From JBMYTN01 sp049604415 (GTDB lineage Bacteria; Pseudomonadota; Alphaproteobacteria; Rhodospirillales; Rhodospirillaceae): 64,000 bases of DNA. Both the position numbers and the translations under genes were made by a program. The stretch covers positions 1 to 64,000 of the forward strand of contig JBMYTN010000016.1 in the NCBI GenBank assembly GCA_049604415.1. The letters are read 5' to 3'. The notes beneath the pieces were generated by a model. The model saw only the letters and a list, made by a program, of their open reading frames with translations, was not told where the DNA came from and searched no databases. This document shows positions 54,047 to 62,613 of this stretch, in pieces. The stretch's first letter is position 1, and every line of letters starts with the position of its first letter.

Positions 54047-54897
54047 TGGGGTTCTCCGGTTTTGACGGCCATCAGGCGCAGAATAGGGGCGAAGCCGCGC
54101 CGGGAGAGCAACCCTTTCAGGCCGACCTTGCCGACCAGGGTCTCGGGCGCGCCCATGCCTTGCCAGTGATAGTCCTCGCGGATGATGGTGAAGCCCAGGC
54201 GTTCCAGGGCGGCGCGCAGATCGGGGCCGGGCAGGCCGCTATCGCCATGGAATTCGGACAGGTGGTAATCCCGTTCCTCGGCTTCCGGGCAGGCGGAGAG
54301 GTAGCCATGGCCGTGGTCGAAGACTTTGCGATAGGCCTTCAGCGGCAGGTGAAAATTTTTGACAAACCGTCGCTCGATGTCATGGTCGGTATAGAGCACC
54401 CCGCCGGGCACCAAGAGCCGCGCCGCCTCGGCGAAAAACGTCAGCGGGTCATAGAGATGGTGCAGGGTGGCAAAGGCTCCGATCAGATCGACCGATCCGG
54501 CCTCCAGGGGCACCTGTTCGCAGCCCGAACAGATCTTCGCAGCCTCGGGCAGGTCGATGCGGTCCAGCATGGCCTGGGAGACATCCACCAAGGTGATGCT
54601 GTTGATCAGCGCTGCGGCGCGATAGGCCAGGAACCCCGACCCGGTGCCTGCATCCAGCAGATGCAATGGCGCGGTGACCGGTCCGCCATACTGGGTCCGC
54701 AGATCGATCATTTCCTGGACCAGGCCCTCGACCCAGGGATGGGGCAAATTGCCTTTGCGCCGACTATCGACCTGATCATAGACCCCGGCAATGGTGTCAT
54801 AGAACCGGCGGTTGGCCTCCATCACCGCATCGGCGTCCGGATTGGTGGATCCGGCTGCGGGGGAAGGTTTGGCGGAAGACGGGGCGGTCGCGGGCAT
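54043..54897 (-). CDS. SAM-dependent class I methyltransferase
   Basis: This roughly 284-residue protein has a class I methyltransferase core: LLDAGTGSGFLAYRAAAL for SAM binding, VDVSQAMLDRI, and the FATLHHLYDP loop typical of UbiE/small-molecule methyltransferases. The N-terminal 25 residues are Pro/Ala-rich and disordered. I start at the ATG with GAGG upstream (54897); an ATG four codons earlier (54909) is possible. Overlap with the GT2 gene implies an operon. It probably methylates a glycan or lipid intermediate made by its neighbours, but its substrate is not visible. Confidence 0.85.
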   Translation of the reverse strand: MPATAPSSAKPSPAAGSTNPDADAVMEANRRFYDTIAGVYDQVDSRRKGNLPHPWVEGLVQEMIDLRTQYGGPVTAPLHLLDAGTGSGFLAYRAAALINSITLVDVSQAMLDRIDLPEAAKICSGCEQVPLEAGSVDLIGAFATLHHLYDPLTFFAEAARLLVPGGVLYTDHDIERRFVKNFHLPLKAYRKVFDHGHGYLSACPEAEERDYHLSEFHGDSGLPGPDLRAALERLGFTIIREDYHWQGMGAPETLVGKVGLKGLLSRRGFAPILRLMAVKTGEPQ

Positions 54898-55060
54898 GGG
54901 GGGCCTCATAAAAGCAGCTACACGCTTTCAGTCTGACCGAGAAAGCATAAAAAGTTCCTAAGATCCTCGATTTGGTTCGCTCTGTTTGGGCGTTAAGGAA
55001 ATGGTCAGATCCCTACAGCTAACCTGTTGAAAACAGGCCCCTGTAGCTTCGGGATCCCCC

Positions 55061-56308
55061 ATGGACGTTGCCGTTTTCATTGCGATTGCGCTGTGCCTGG
55101 CGATGAATTTCGCCGGATATCTTTATGCCTTGTTTCTGATGCAGCTGGTGCGGCCAATCCCGGCCCTTCCGGAGGCCCTGTCGATGGACGATGCGGATTT
55201 GCCGCATATGCATGTGATCATCGCGACCCATAATGAAGCGAAGGATATTGAGGCCAAATTGGAAAATACCGCAGCCCTGGCCTATCCCCGGGACAAGCTG
55301 ACGGTGATCATCGCCGATGGCGGGTCAACGGATGGCACTCCAGATCTGGCGGAAACCTGGGCGGATCAGCGGATGGAACGCGATGAGACCGCCATTGACG
55401 TGCGGGTCATGCGCTTGGAGGCGATTGGCAAGGTGCGCCAGATCAATGCAGCCCTGATGATGGTGCCCCAGGCCGACAATCCCATGGCCGATTTTGTCGT
55501 CATCACCGATGCCGATGCCCAGATCACCACAGAAGACGCCTTGTTGACCACGGCAGGCCTGCTGAAGGGGCTGCCGGGGCCGACCTTGATCGGGGGCTGG
55601 ACTGAGCCGCCCTCTGACCCAACCGATCTGGCCGGACAGATGGAGTTGATGTTCTGGCAAAAAATGAACCGCCAACGGCATATGGAGACCGAGAGTTTTT
55701 CCGCTTCCATTGTAGTGGCCCCGTTTTATGCCTTTCCTCGGCTGTATTTTCGCGGCTGGCCGGTGGATTGTGTCGCCGATGACGTCAACATCTCGCTGCA
55801 ATTCCGCGATCGGGGCGGGCGGATTGTCTATACCCCGCGCATTCGGGTGATCGAGACCCGCCAGCCCGCCAGCCTGAAGCAAATGGTGGCCCACAAGCTG
55901 CGCAAAACCAACGCCTATGCCATGGAGGTGCTGCGCTACAGCTATCGTCTGCCGTTCCTGGGGCTGCGGGATCGGGTCTTGCTGGCGTTCAAATTCTTTC
56001 AGTTTTTCATCATGCCGGTGGCCACCATCGCCTTTGGTGTTTGGTCGCTGTATTTCCTGGCCACAGCCCAGTTCCTGTTGCTCGGCGCGATCTATGGAAC
56101 GTTGCTGATTTTGGTCGCGGTGGCCTCCGTGCTGGCCAGCCGATCCCCGGTTGAAGAGGTGAAGGTCCAGCCCGCCCGACGCCGACTGGTCCTGAGCATG
56201 GGGATCTTTGTGCTGATGCTCTGGGTGCTGATCGCCAATATGCTACTCTATCCCTTCTGGCAGCAAAATGCCCGCTATGAACGGGTTGGCGAGGCCGTGG
56301 GGGCCTAA
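55061..56308 (+). CDS. Membrane GT2 glycosyltransferase
   Basis: This 415-residue GT2 protein has an N-terminal membrane segment (2-25), a cytosolic GT-A domain (about 45-280) and two to three C-terminal membrane helices (about 305-350 and 385-405). Motifs are IIATHNEAKDIEAKL, ADGGSTDGT, DADAQ as the DXD site, and VADDVNISLQF with the acidic catalytic residue. The usual QxxRW is replaced near residue 275 by QMVAHKLRKTNAY, so it is a divergent member of the cellulose/hyaluronan-synthase-like group. It is divergent from the methyltransferase gene and converges on the radical SAM gene (7-base gap). Confidence 0.85.
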   Translation: MDVAVFIAIALCLAMNFAGYLYALFLMQLVRPIPALPEALSMDDADLPHMHVIIATHNEAKDIEAKLENTAALAYPRDKLTVIIADGGSTDGTPDLAETWADQRMERDETAIDVRVMRLEAIGKVRQINAALMMVPQADNPMADFVVITDADAQITTEDALLTTAGLLKGLPGPTLIGGWTEPPSDPTDLAGQMELMFWQKMNRQRHMETESFSASIVVAPFYAFPRLYFRGWPVDCVADDVNISLQFRDRGGRIVYTPRIRVIETRQPASLKQMVAHKLRKTNAYAMEVLRYSYRLPFLGLRDRVLLAFKFFQFFIMPVATIAFGVWSLYFLATAQFLLLGAIYGTLLILVAVASVLASRSPVEEVKVQPARRRLVLSMGIFVLMLWVLIANMLLYPFWQQNARYERVGEAVGA

Positions 56309-56315
56309 AGCATTA

Positions 56316-57476
56316 TCAATCTGGCGGATGGCGCGGGTCCGGTTTCCGTTCCCCCATGCCATCCTGCCAGTTTAGCGGCAGTGCCTCGGCATCGAAGGTC
56401 CGTGACAGGTGGTCGTCAATGAAGGCCTCGCTGGTGGAGACCAGACAATCGGGGTGATAGTCGGCGAACCAGGCATTGCCCAACGCCCGGGCCCGGATCT
56501 CTGCCAAAGGCTCCGAGAGCACATTGCCTGGCGAGATATGCAGGAAGGGACAGGGCAGCACATCGCCATAGGGGGTCAGATACAGGATCTCCTTCACCGC
56601 GCCACAACCCCGGGGGCCGAGATTGCTTTGGAAATCGGTCCGGATCAAAGGGGAGGACGCGGTCAGGGCCTCAATGCGTGCCAGTTCTTCAGCAGTTAAG
56701 GACAAGTTGTTCGACCCGGTCCAATTCCCCGCCCGCACCGGCAGGATCAAATAGGTCATCACCTGAAGGTCGTTCAGGGTCAGATCCAGCAGCTTCTGGA
56801 AACCCAGCTGATCCAAGGTGCCGCGCATCACCACCGTGCCGATGGTGACCCGCAGGCCTTTTTTCAGCGCCCGACGGATCCCGGCGACCGACTTAGCAAA
56901 GGCACCGGGTGCACCGCGAAAGGCGTCATGATCATCGGCCTCGCCGCTGTCCAAGCTGACGGTCAGGATATCGACCCCGGCCGCGATCAGCTGGTCTATG
57001 CGCTCCTCGGTCAGCAACAGGCCATTGGTGGTCACGGAGATCACATTGCGCTCCGGTTGGCAGGCGGTAATGATCTCGGGCAGCTGTTTGATCAGCAGCG
57101 GCTCGCCGCCTTGGAAAGAGAAGTTTACGCAACCGAGGTCCATGGCCTGCTTAGCGACGCGCTTGTAATCCTCCAGCGCCATGCGCGGGCGGTCGGCTTT
57201 GGCCTCCAGGGCGGTGGCAAAGCAATGCTCGCAGCGCAGATTGCAGCGGAAATCCAGCGAGAAATCCACATAGCGCAGCGGTGGATGGCCAAGGCTGGAG
57301 CGGATCACCGCCTTGGCCAGCCGGGCGGTCAAAAGCGGCTTTCGGGCGGAGAAGGCATATTTCAGGTTCCAGCGAAAGGCCTCAATCCGTCGGGCAAGGG
57401 AGGGCTTGCGCGGATGGGCCAGGCTGTGGCGCAGAATGCCTTTGGTCTCCGGAGAAGAACTGGTGGCTTGGGTCAT
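56316..57476 (-). CDS. Radical SAM / SPASM-like protein
   Basis: This 386-residue radical SAM enzyme has the canonical C78-x3-C82-x2-C85 cluster motif (CNLRCEHC), a GGEPL motif near residue 130, and a C-terminal SPASM/twitch-like region with conserved cysteines (RGCGAVKEI, DVLPCPFLHISPGNV) for an auxiliary cluster. Such enzymes modify peptides, carbohydrates or other metabolites; nothing fixes the substrate. Its start overlaps the epimerase gene by 4 bases (ATGA), so the two are coupled. No RiPP precursor peptide is apparent beside it, which argues against a peptide-maturation role. Confidence 0.85.
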   Translation of the reverse strand: MTQATSSSPETKGILRHSLAHPRKPSLARRIEAFRWNLKYAFSARKPLLTARLAKAVIRSSLGHPPLRYVDFSLDFRCNLRCEHCFATALEAKADRPRMALEDYKRVAKQAMDLGCVNFSFQGGEPLLIKQLPEIITACQPERNVISVTTNGLLLTEERIDQLIAAGVDILTVSLDSGEADDHDAFRGAPGAFAKSVAGIRRALKKGLRVTIGTVVMRGTLDQLGFQKLLDLTLNDLQVMTYLILPVRAGNWTGSNNLSLTAEELARIEALTASSPLIRTDFQSNLGPRGCGAVKEILYLTPYGDVLPCPFLHISPGNVLSEPLAEIRARALGNAWFADYHPDCLVSTSEAFIDDHLSRTFDAEALPLNWQDGMGERKPDPRHPPD

Positions 57477-58447
57477 GGCTGACGCTCCTGCTTCGGCTCT
57501 GGCTCCTGCTCCGGGTCTAGGGCGTCGCGCAGGGCGTCCTCCAGGCTGGCTTTGGGGAACCAGCCCAGCGCTTGGCGGGCCGCATGGATCGAGTAGATTT
57601 TATGGCCAAAGGCCGACACCGCGACGGCGGCGTCATGGGCCCCCAACAGCTTTTTGCCGAGCGGTCCGGCCAGTAGGGCTCTGGCGGCTTTGGGCAGGAC
57701 CCGAACCGTTTTGCGCCCGGCAACGCCTTGGACTGTGCAGGCGCTGTGCAGCAGGCTGGCATAGGGGATATTGCCGCTGGAAAGGATAAAGCGCCCGGCT
57801 TGCTTCTGGGCCAGCACCCGATCCACGGCGTCGAGCAGGTCCGAGAGCGCCAAAAAACTGGTCATGCCCGGCGGGGCGGGCACAATGGGGTTGGGACCTT
57901 TGAGCTTGCGCAAGGGACCCAACACCTGGGCCTGCATCCCCGGGCCATAAACGGTGGTCAGATAGAGGGTGGTCGCCAGACCGGGATAGCCCGCCATCAG
58001 GGCCTCGCAGGCCAGCTTGTCGGCGATGTAGCGGCTGTCCATATAGCCGGTAAAGGCGGGATCGCAGGCCCCTGGCGCGCTCTCATCGCGGATCCGATCC
58101 GTTTCCCAAACGCCAAAAATGCCCGCCGCACTCAGAAACACCAAGGGCGGTGCCCCCCGTTGGGCCAAGGCGTCCAAAAGGGCGCGGGTATTGGCCACGC
58201 TGAGGCTGTCTGGGCTGCCTTTGGGCGGTCGCGGGGCGAAATCCACATCAAACGCGGCATGGATCACCGCATCCGGTCGGGAGCGCTCCCAGATCAGGTC
58301 GAGGGTGCTGTCCAGGGCGGCAAAGGCGGTCCGACCCGGCACATCCGGAACGGCATGGCCTTGGACTTTGAGATGGGCGGCGAGGCGGCTGCCAAGATAG
58401 CCGCTGGTGCCGGTCACCAAAATGGTCTGCGCCGGGTTCTCCGACAT
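57473..58447 (-). CDS. NAD-dependent sugar epimerase/dehydratase
   Basis: This 324-residue extended SDR has the cofactor motif GTSGYLGS (13-20), VIHAAFDVDF after strand 4, and a catalytic Tyr-x3-Lys in the RYIADKLACEA segment. It is probably a nucleotide-sugar or carbonyl-modifying enzyme. I start at MSENPAQTIL, where a full AGGAGG lies upstream; the longer frame to 58747 is spurious. The C-terminus is a low-complexity Glu/Pro/Gln tail. It is upstream of, and overlaps, the radical SAM gene. It is divergent from the AllA-like gene. Confidence 0.85.
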   Translation of the reverse strand: MSENPAQTILVTGTSGYLGSRLAAHLKVQGHAVPDVPGRTAFAALDSTLDLIWERSRPDAVIHAAFDVDFAPRPPKGSPDSLSVANTRALLDALAQRGAPPLVFLSAAGIFGVWETDRIRDESAPGACDPAFTGYMDSRYIADKLACEALMAGYPGLATTLYLTTVYGPGMQAQVLGPLRKLKGPNPIVPAPPGMTSFLALSDLLDAVDRVLAQKQAGRFILSSGNIPYASLLHSACTVQGVAGRKTVRVLPKAARALLAGPLGKKLLGAHDAAVAVSAFGHKIYSIHAARQALGWFPKASLEDALRDALDPEQEPEPKQERQP

Positions 58448-58598
58448 GACTACAGGTCCTCCTTTCTGGAGATCTTGGAGGACCATAGCATACCAACAAA
58501 GTGTTAAGGGTTTTTTGACATCTGGGAAGCCGGGCGGGGGAGTGCCATCTATGCCGTCACTGGTATGGCATGGTCCAAATAGGGATGGAGAGCAGATA

Positions 58599-59309
58599 AT
58601 GGGTGCGGATGGACAGGTCGCAGATCCGGTGCAGGCCGATGGCATCAGCAATTTTTCCGGTGTGTCCTTAGACGCCATGCCCTCGACCGAGGACCCGGCA
58701 GTTGGCGTGTTCCATGTGCCCATCTTGGCGGCGACGGCGGAAAACACGGCGGGCTATGGGCATTTTGTCGATGCGGTCCGCGATGATCTGGTCGAGATCG
58801 TGCCCTGGCCGCAACCGGGACGCCGCCCTTTGGTGCGCGGCACGGGGATCGAAGGCGGTGTGGTCACCGACCGGTTTTCCTTTCACCGCACCGGCCAGAT
58901 CCAGAAGGCGCATAATTACGCCGTGGGCCGGGAATACATCACCGGCTGGCTGGCCGACCCGGCGGTGGCCTCTGAGGCTCAAGAGCCCGACGCGCCATTG
59001 GTGGTCTTCACCCATGAAGCCAATTATCACCCCGATGGCGGCCAAATCTTTATGCCTGTGGCGGGCGATGCCTTTATCGCCCTATTGGCCTTGCCCGGCG
59101 ATGATGTGGGCCTAAGCGATTTTCGCGGCTTTTATTTTGATGGCTCCCGGGGCTTCCACATCGCCCCCGGGGTTTGGCACCAACCGGTGTTTCCCCTGGC
59201 AGACAAAGCGGATTTCATCACCGCCCAGGGCAAGGTCCATGCCTGTGTTTCCGTCGATTTCGTCACCGAGTTTCAGAGCTATATCGCCCTGACCCTCCGG
59301 GCAGTTTAG
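58599..59309 (+). CDS. Long ureidoglycolate lyase (AllA)-like protein
   Basis: AllA cleaves ureidoglycolate to glyoxylate and urea. This 236-residue protein has the family core in its C-terminal half: HEANYHPDGGQIFMPVAGD, FDGSRGFHIAPGVWHQPVF and VHACVSVDF, matching the conserved metal/substrate residues of the cupin-like fold. It is some 65-70 residues longer than usual, with an N-terminal extension. ATG 58599 has GGAG upstream. It is the first gene of an apparent operon with SbtA, SbtB-like and carbonic anhydrase genes, an unexpected place for a purine-degradation enzyme; its actual reaction may differ. Confidence 0.75.
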   Translation: MGADGQVADPVQADGISNFSGVSLDAMPSTEDPAVGVFHVPILAATAENTAGYGHFVDAVRDDLVEIVPWPQPGRRPLVRGTGIEGGVVTDRFSFHRTGQIQKAHNYAVGREYITGWLADPAVASEAQEPDAPLVVFTHEANYHPDGGQIFMPVAGDAFIALLALPGDDVGLSDFRGFYFDGSRGFHIAPGVWHQPVFPLADKADFITAQGKVHACVSVDFVTEFQSYIALTLRAV

Positions 59310-59328
59310 GCCGGGGAGAGCGACGCCG

Positions 59329-60336
59329 ATGGACTTTCTGTTGGAGTTTCTCGTCCGGCTGGTGACGCAGTTTCAATCCCCGACCCTGGCGTTTTTGATT
59401 GGCGGCATGGTGGTCGCCGCCCTGGGCAGCAAACTGCAAATCCCCAGCGCGATCTACCAGTTCATTGTCTTCATGCTGCTGATGAAAATCGGCATGAAGG
59501 GCGGCATTGAGATCCGCGAAGCCGATCTGGCCGCCATGGCCCTGCCCGCCTTGGCCTCCATGGTCATGGGGGTGGTCATCGTTTTGATGGGCTCGGCCTT
59601 GTTTGCCCTCCTGCCCGGGATCAAGCGGGAGGATGGCATCGCCACCGCAGGCCTGTTTGGCGCGGTCAGCGCGTCGACTTTGGCCGCCGCCATGGTGCTG
59701 ATGGAAGAAGAGGCGATTACCTTTGAGGCCTGGGTGCCTGCGCTCTATCCCTTTATGGACATCCCCGCCCTGATCCTGGCCATTGTGCTGGCCAATATGG
59801 TGCTCAAAAAGCGCGATGACGGCCAAGACAGCAAGGTTGATGTCTGGGGCATTGTGAAGGAAAGCCTGCGTGGCTCGGCCTTGTCGGCCTTGCTGTTGGG
59901 CCTCGCCTTGGGCCTGCTGACCCGCCCCGATGCGGTGTTGGACAGCTTTTATGACCTGCTGTTCCGGGGCTTCCTGTCCATCTTGATGCTGATCATGGGC
60001 ATGGAGGCCTATGCGCGCTTAAATGAGCTGCGCAAAGTCGCCCATTGGTATGCGGTTTATGCCTTTGTCATGCCGATTGTGCATGGGCTGATGGCCTTCG
60101 GCCTGGGCTATCTCGCCCATTTATGGGTCGGGTTCAGCCCGGGCGGTGTGATTTTGCTGGCGGTGATGGCGGCCTCGAATTCCGATATTTCCGGACCGCC
60201 AACCTTGCGGGCTGGCATACCGAGCGCAAATCCATCGGCTTATATCGGTGCGTCAACCAGTGTCGGGACGCCGGTTTCCATTGCGGTCTGTATCCCGCTG
60301 TTCATCGCCCTGGCCGAGGTGGTGTTCGGGATCTAG
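59329..60336 (+). CDS. Sodium-dependent bicarbonate transporter SbtA-like
   Basis: SbtA is a high-affinity Na+/bicarbonate symporter. This 335-residue membrane protein shows the family's two five-helix inverted repeats of hydrophobic segments and signatures such as YQFIVFMLLMKIGMKGGIEI, GLFGAVSASTLAAAM and ASNSDISGPPTLRAG, the last being the conserved substrate-site motif. Length is typical or slightly short. It follows the AllA-like gene after 19 bases and is followed by its PII-like partner after 38. Assignment is by family; transport of bicarbonate has not been shown here. Confidence 0.85.
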   Translation: MDFLLEFLVRLVTQFQSPTLAFLIGGMVVAALGSKLQIPSAIYQFIVFMLLMKIGMKGGIEIREADLAAMALPALASMVMGVVIVLMGSALFALLPGIKREDGIATAGLFGAVSASTLAAAMVLMEEEAITFEAWVPALYPFMDIPALILAIVLANMVLKKRDDGQDSKVDVWGIVKESLRGSALSALLLGLALGLLTRPDAVLDSFYDLLFRGFLSILMLIMGMEAYARLNELRKVAHWYAVYAFVMPIVHGLMAFGLGYLAHLWVGFSPGGVILLAVMAASNSDISGPPTLRAGIPSANPSAYIGASTSVGTPVSIAVCIPLFIALAEVVFGI

Positions 60337-60374
60337 AAAACCAAGCAGGTTTGCGCGAAGAAGGAGGGGATAAG

Positions 60375-60710
60375 ATGACGCTGCATAAGGCGGAAAAGCT
60401 GGTCATCATCACCGAAAAGATCATTTCCCAAGGGGTTTGCGACATCATCGAGGCCTGTGGCGGCACCGGCTACACCATCATGGCCGCTGGCGGCAAAGGC
60501 AGCCGCAATGTGCGCTCCATGCCCGAGCGGGCCACGGTGGTCGGGGACTTTGCCAATGTGAAGATCGAGGTGATCGTCAATGATAAGGCCACTGCAGAGA
60601 CGATCATGAACCGGGTCGCAGACCGCTATTTCGCCAACTATCCTGGCATCACTTATGTGGAGGATGTGGAAATCCTGCGGCCAAAAAAATTTGGCGAGCC
60701 ATCACAATAG
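60375..60710 (+). CDS. SbtB-like PII-family protein
   Basis: This 111-residue PII-like trimeric protein has the ferredoxin-like fold (KLVIITEKII, the GYTIMAAGGKGSRNVRS T-loop region, VKIEVIVNDKATAETIMNRVADRYF). SbtB proteins bind adenine nucleotides or cAMP and gate SbtA. The canonical GlnB uridylylation Tyr and the C-terminal redox CGPEGC of cyanobacterial SbtB are absent here, so this is the shorter form. ATG 60375 has AAGGAGGGG upstream. It lies directly after sbtA, as in cyanobacteria and many proteobacteria. Confidence 0.85.
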   Translation: MTLHKAEKLVIITEKIISQGVCDIIEACGGTGYTIMAAGGKGSRNVRSMPERATVVGDFANVKIEVIVNDKATAETIMNRVADRYFANYPGITYVEDVEILRPKKFGEPSQ

Positions 60711-60794
60711 GGTCTATTTTGTTGTGGACTTCGCGGGCCTGGGGGGGGCCATTCGCGCTAAGAAAAAACAGAAACACGAAATCGGGGGGTTATC

Positions 60795-61433
60795 GTGGCT
60801 GATCTGCATGACGGAATCGATATCAAAGAAATCCTTGAACGCAACAAGGAATGGGCCAAGGAAAAGGTCGAGTCTGACGACGGTTTTTTTGCCCGAACGT
60901 CGGAAAAACAAACACCGCATATTTTCTGGATCGGATGTTCGGACTCCCGGGTCCCGGCCAATGTGGTCACAACCTTGGATTTCGGCGAACTCTTCGTGGT
61001 CCGCAATGTCGCCAACATTGCCTCGGGCAATGATCTGGGCTTTTTGGCCACCCTGCAATATGCGGTCAATGCCCTGAAAGTGGACCATATTGTCGTCTGC
61101 GGCCACACCGGCTGTGGCGGGGTGAAGGCGTCCATGTCCGATCACACCGACACCTCCGTTAAACCGGGTGTGGGCTTGGTCAGCCATTGGCTGGCTCCGG
61201 TGCGCCAGCTCTATAAGAGCAATGCCCACTTGTTCCAGGACATTGCCGACCCTGAAGTGGCGGCCAATTTGCTGGTCAAGCTCAATGTCCGCGCCCAGGT
61301 GGACAGTGTTTGCTCCAATCCGGTGGTGCAATTGGCTTGGGAACGCGGACAGCCCTTAGAGGTGCATGGCTGGGTTTATGATCTGCGGGATGGGATCTTG
61401 CGAGACTTGGACTGCACCCATTCCGGTCCATAA
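60795..61433 (+). CDS. Beta-carbonic anhydrase
   Basis: This enzyme interconverts CO2 and bicarbonate. The 212-residue protein has zinc ligands C48 (CSDSR, with D50 and R52 as the catalytic dyad), H104 and C107 (CGHTGCGG), with typical flanking segments (VRNVAN, LGFLATLQYAVNAL). The start is GTG 60795 with a G-rich ribosome binding site. It is the last gene of the SbtA-SbtB-like operon, 84 bases after SbtB, and converges on pyrC. Together with SbtA it would manage cytosolic bicarbonate. The beta class and activity are secure. Confidence 0.95.
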   Translation: MADLHDGIDIKEILERNKEWAKEKVESDDGFFARTSEKQTPHIFWIGCSDSRVPANVVTTLDFGELFVVRNVANIASGNDLGFLATLQYAVNALKVDHIVVCGHTGCGGVKASMSDHTDTSVKPGVGLVSHWLAPVRQLYKSNAHLFQDIADPEVAANLLVKLNVRAQVDSVCSNPVVQLAWERGQPLEVHGWVYDLRDGILRDLDCTHSGP

Positions 61434-61474
61434 GCAGCAGCCATAAGCCGAAGCCATAAACCTCGGCTCTGGGT

Positions 61475-62569
61475 CTATCGGTCTTCGTCTGTGCGTGTGA
61501 CGGACCAGCCACCGGTGATCGGATTGTCGGTCCCACCGCCAAACACCACCACCTTGCCGCCCGCACCGTCGCCGATGGTTTCAGGAGGATCTGCAGCGGT
61601 GGACTTTTCCAGCAGCACGGTTTCGCTGTTGACCGGCAGGCCATAAAAGGCCGGGCCATTGCGGCTGGCAAAGGCTTCCAAATGGGCCAAAGCCCCTTCT
61701 TCTTCGAAGACGGTGGCGTAGCTCTGCAGGGCCGTTGGGGCGTTGAAGACCCCGGCACAGCCGCAGGCGCTTTCCTTGCGCCCCACCTCATGGGGGGCCG
61801 TGTCGGTGCCCAGGAAAAAGCAAGCCTCGCCGGAGGTTGCGGCAGCGCGCAAAGCAAGGCGATGCTTTTCCCGCTTGGCCACGGGCAGGCAGTAATTGTG
61901 GGGGCGGATGCCGCCCACCAGCAGATCATTGCGGTTCAGCACCAGATGATGCGGCGTGATGGTGCCGCCCATCCGGTCCGAATGGGCGCGGACAAAAGCG
62001 ACCCCATCGGCGGTGGTGATGTGCTCCAGAACCACCCGCAGGCCCGGATGGTCCGCCAGCAGGCCGGTCATAACGGTGTCGAGGAACACTGCTTCGCGAT
62101 CAAAGATATCAACCTCGGCATGGGTGACCTCGCCATGGACCAAAAGCGGCATGCCGATCTTTTCCATCCGAGCTAAGACGGTTGCGATTGTGGCCACCGA
62201 ACTGACCCCATGGGCGGAATTGGTCGTGGCATTGGCCGGGTAGAGCTTGGCGGCGACCCAGACGCCTTCCCGGAACCCGGTTTCCACTTCATCCGGGTCA
62301 ATGTCATCGGTCAGATAACAGGTCATGAGCGGGGTGAAGGCCGGACCATCGGCCAGAGCCGCCAGGATCCGGTCCCGATAGGCTTGCGCAGCGGCCACAG
62401 TGGTCACCGGCGGGGTCAGATTGGGCATGATGATGGCCCGGCGAAACTGTGTCGCCGTGTGGGGCGCGACGGCGGCCAACATGGCGTCGTCCCGGAAATG
62501 AGCGTGCCAGTCATCGGGGCAAGGCAGGGTCAGGCGGGTCGGGGCGGTGTCGGATTGGGGCAGCGCCAT
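61475..62569 (-). CDS. pyrC: Dihydroorotase
   Basis: PyrC closes carbamoyl aspartate to dihydroorotate in pyrimidine synthesis. This 364-residue class II (E. coli-like) dihydroorotase has the metal-binding HxH (H22, H24 in DWHAHFRDD), the carboxylated lysine K108 in VAAKLYPANATTNS, HGEV and EHITTADGV for other ligands, and a C-terminal catalytic Asp region (LGTDTAPHE). Its substrate pathway uses carbamoyl phosphate, made by carAB in this window. It converges with the carbonic anhydrase gene and lies next to the protease gene on the same strand (44 bases). Confidence 0.95.
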   Translation of the reverse strand: MALPQSDTAPTRLTLPCPDDWHAHFRDDAMLAAVAPHTATQFRRAIIMPNLTPPVTTVAAAQAYRDRILAALADGPAFTPLMTCYLTDDIDPDEVETGFREGVWVAAKLYPANATTNSAHGVSSVATIATVLARMEKIGMPLLVHGEVTHAEVDIFDREAVFLDTVMTGLLADHPGLRVVLEHITTADGVAFVRAHSDRMGGTITPHHLVLNRNDLLVGGIRPHNYCLPVAKREKHRLALRAAATSGEACFFLGTDTAPHEVGRKESACGCAGVFNAPTALQSYATVFEEEGALAHLEAFASRNGPAFYGLPVNSETVLLEKSTAADPPETIGDGAGGKVVVFGGGTDNPITGGWSVTRTDEDR

Positions 62570-62613
62570 GATAAACAGATCCTAGGGTTTCCACTGGACG
62601 GGCCGATGATCGA

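Noticed and set aside
56316..58447. RiPP biosynthesis cluster around the SPASM-like radical SAM gene
   Set aside because: No short precursor peptide, protease or transporter is visible beside it; glycan or lipid modification fits the neighbours better.
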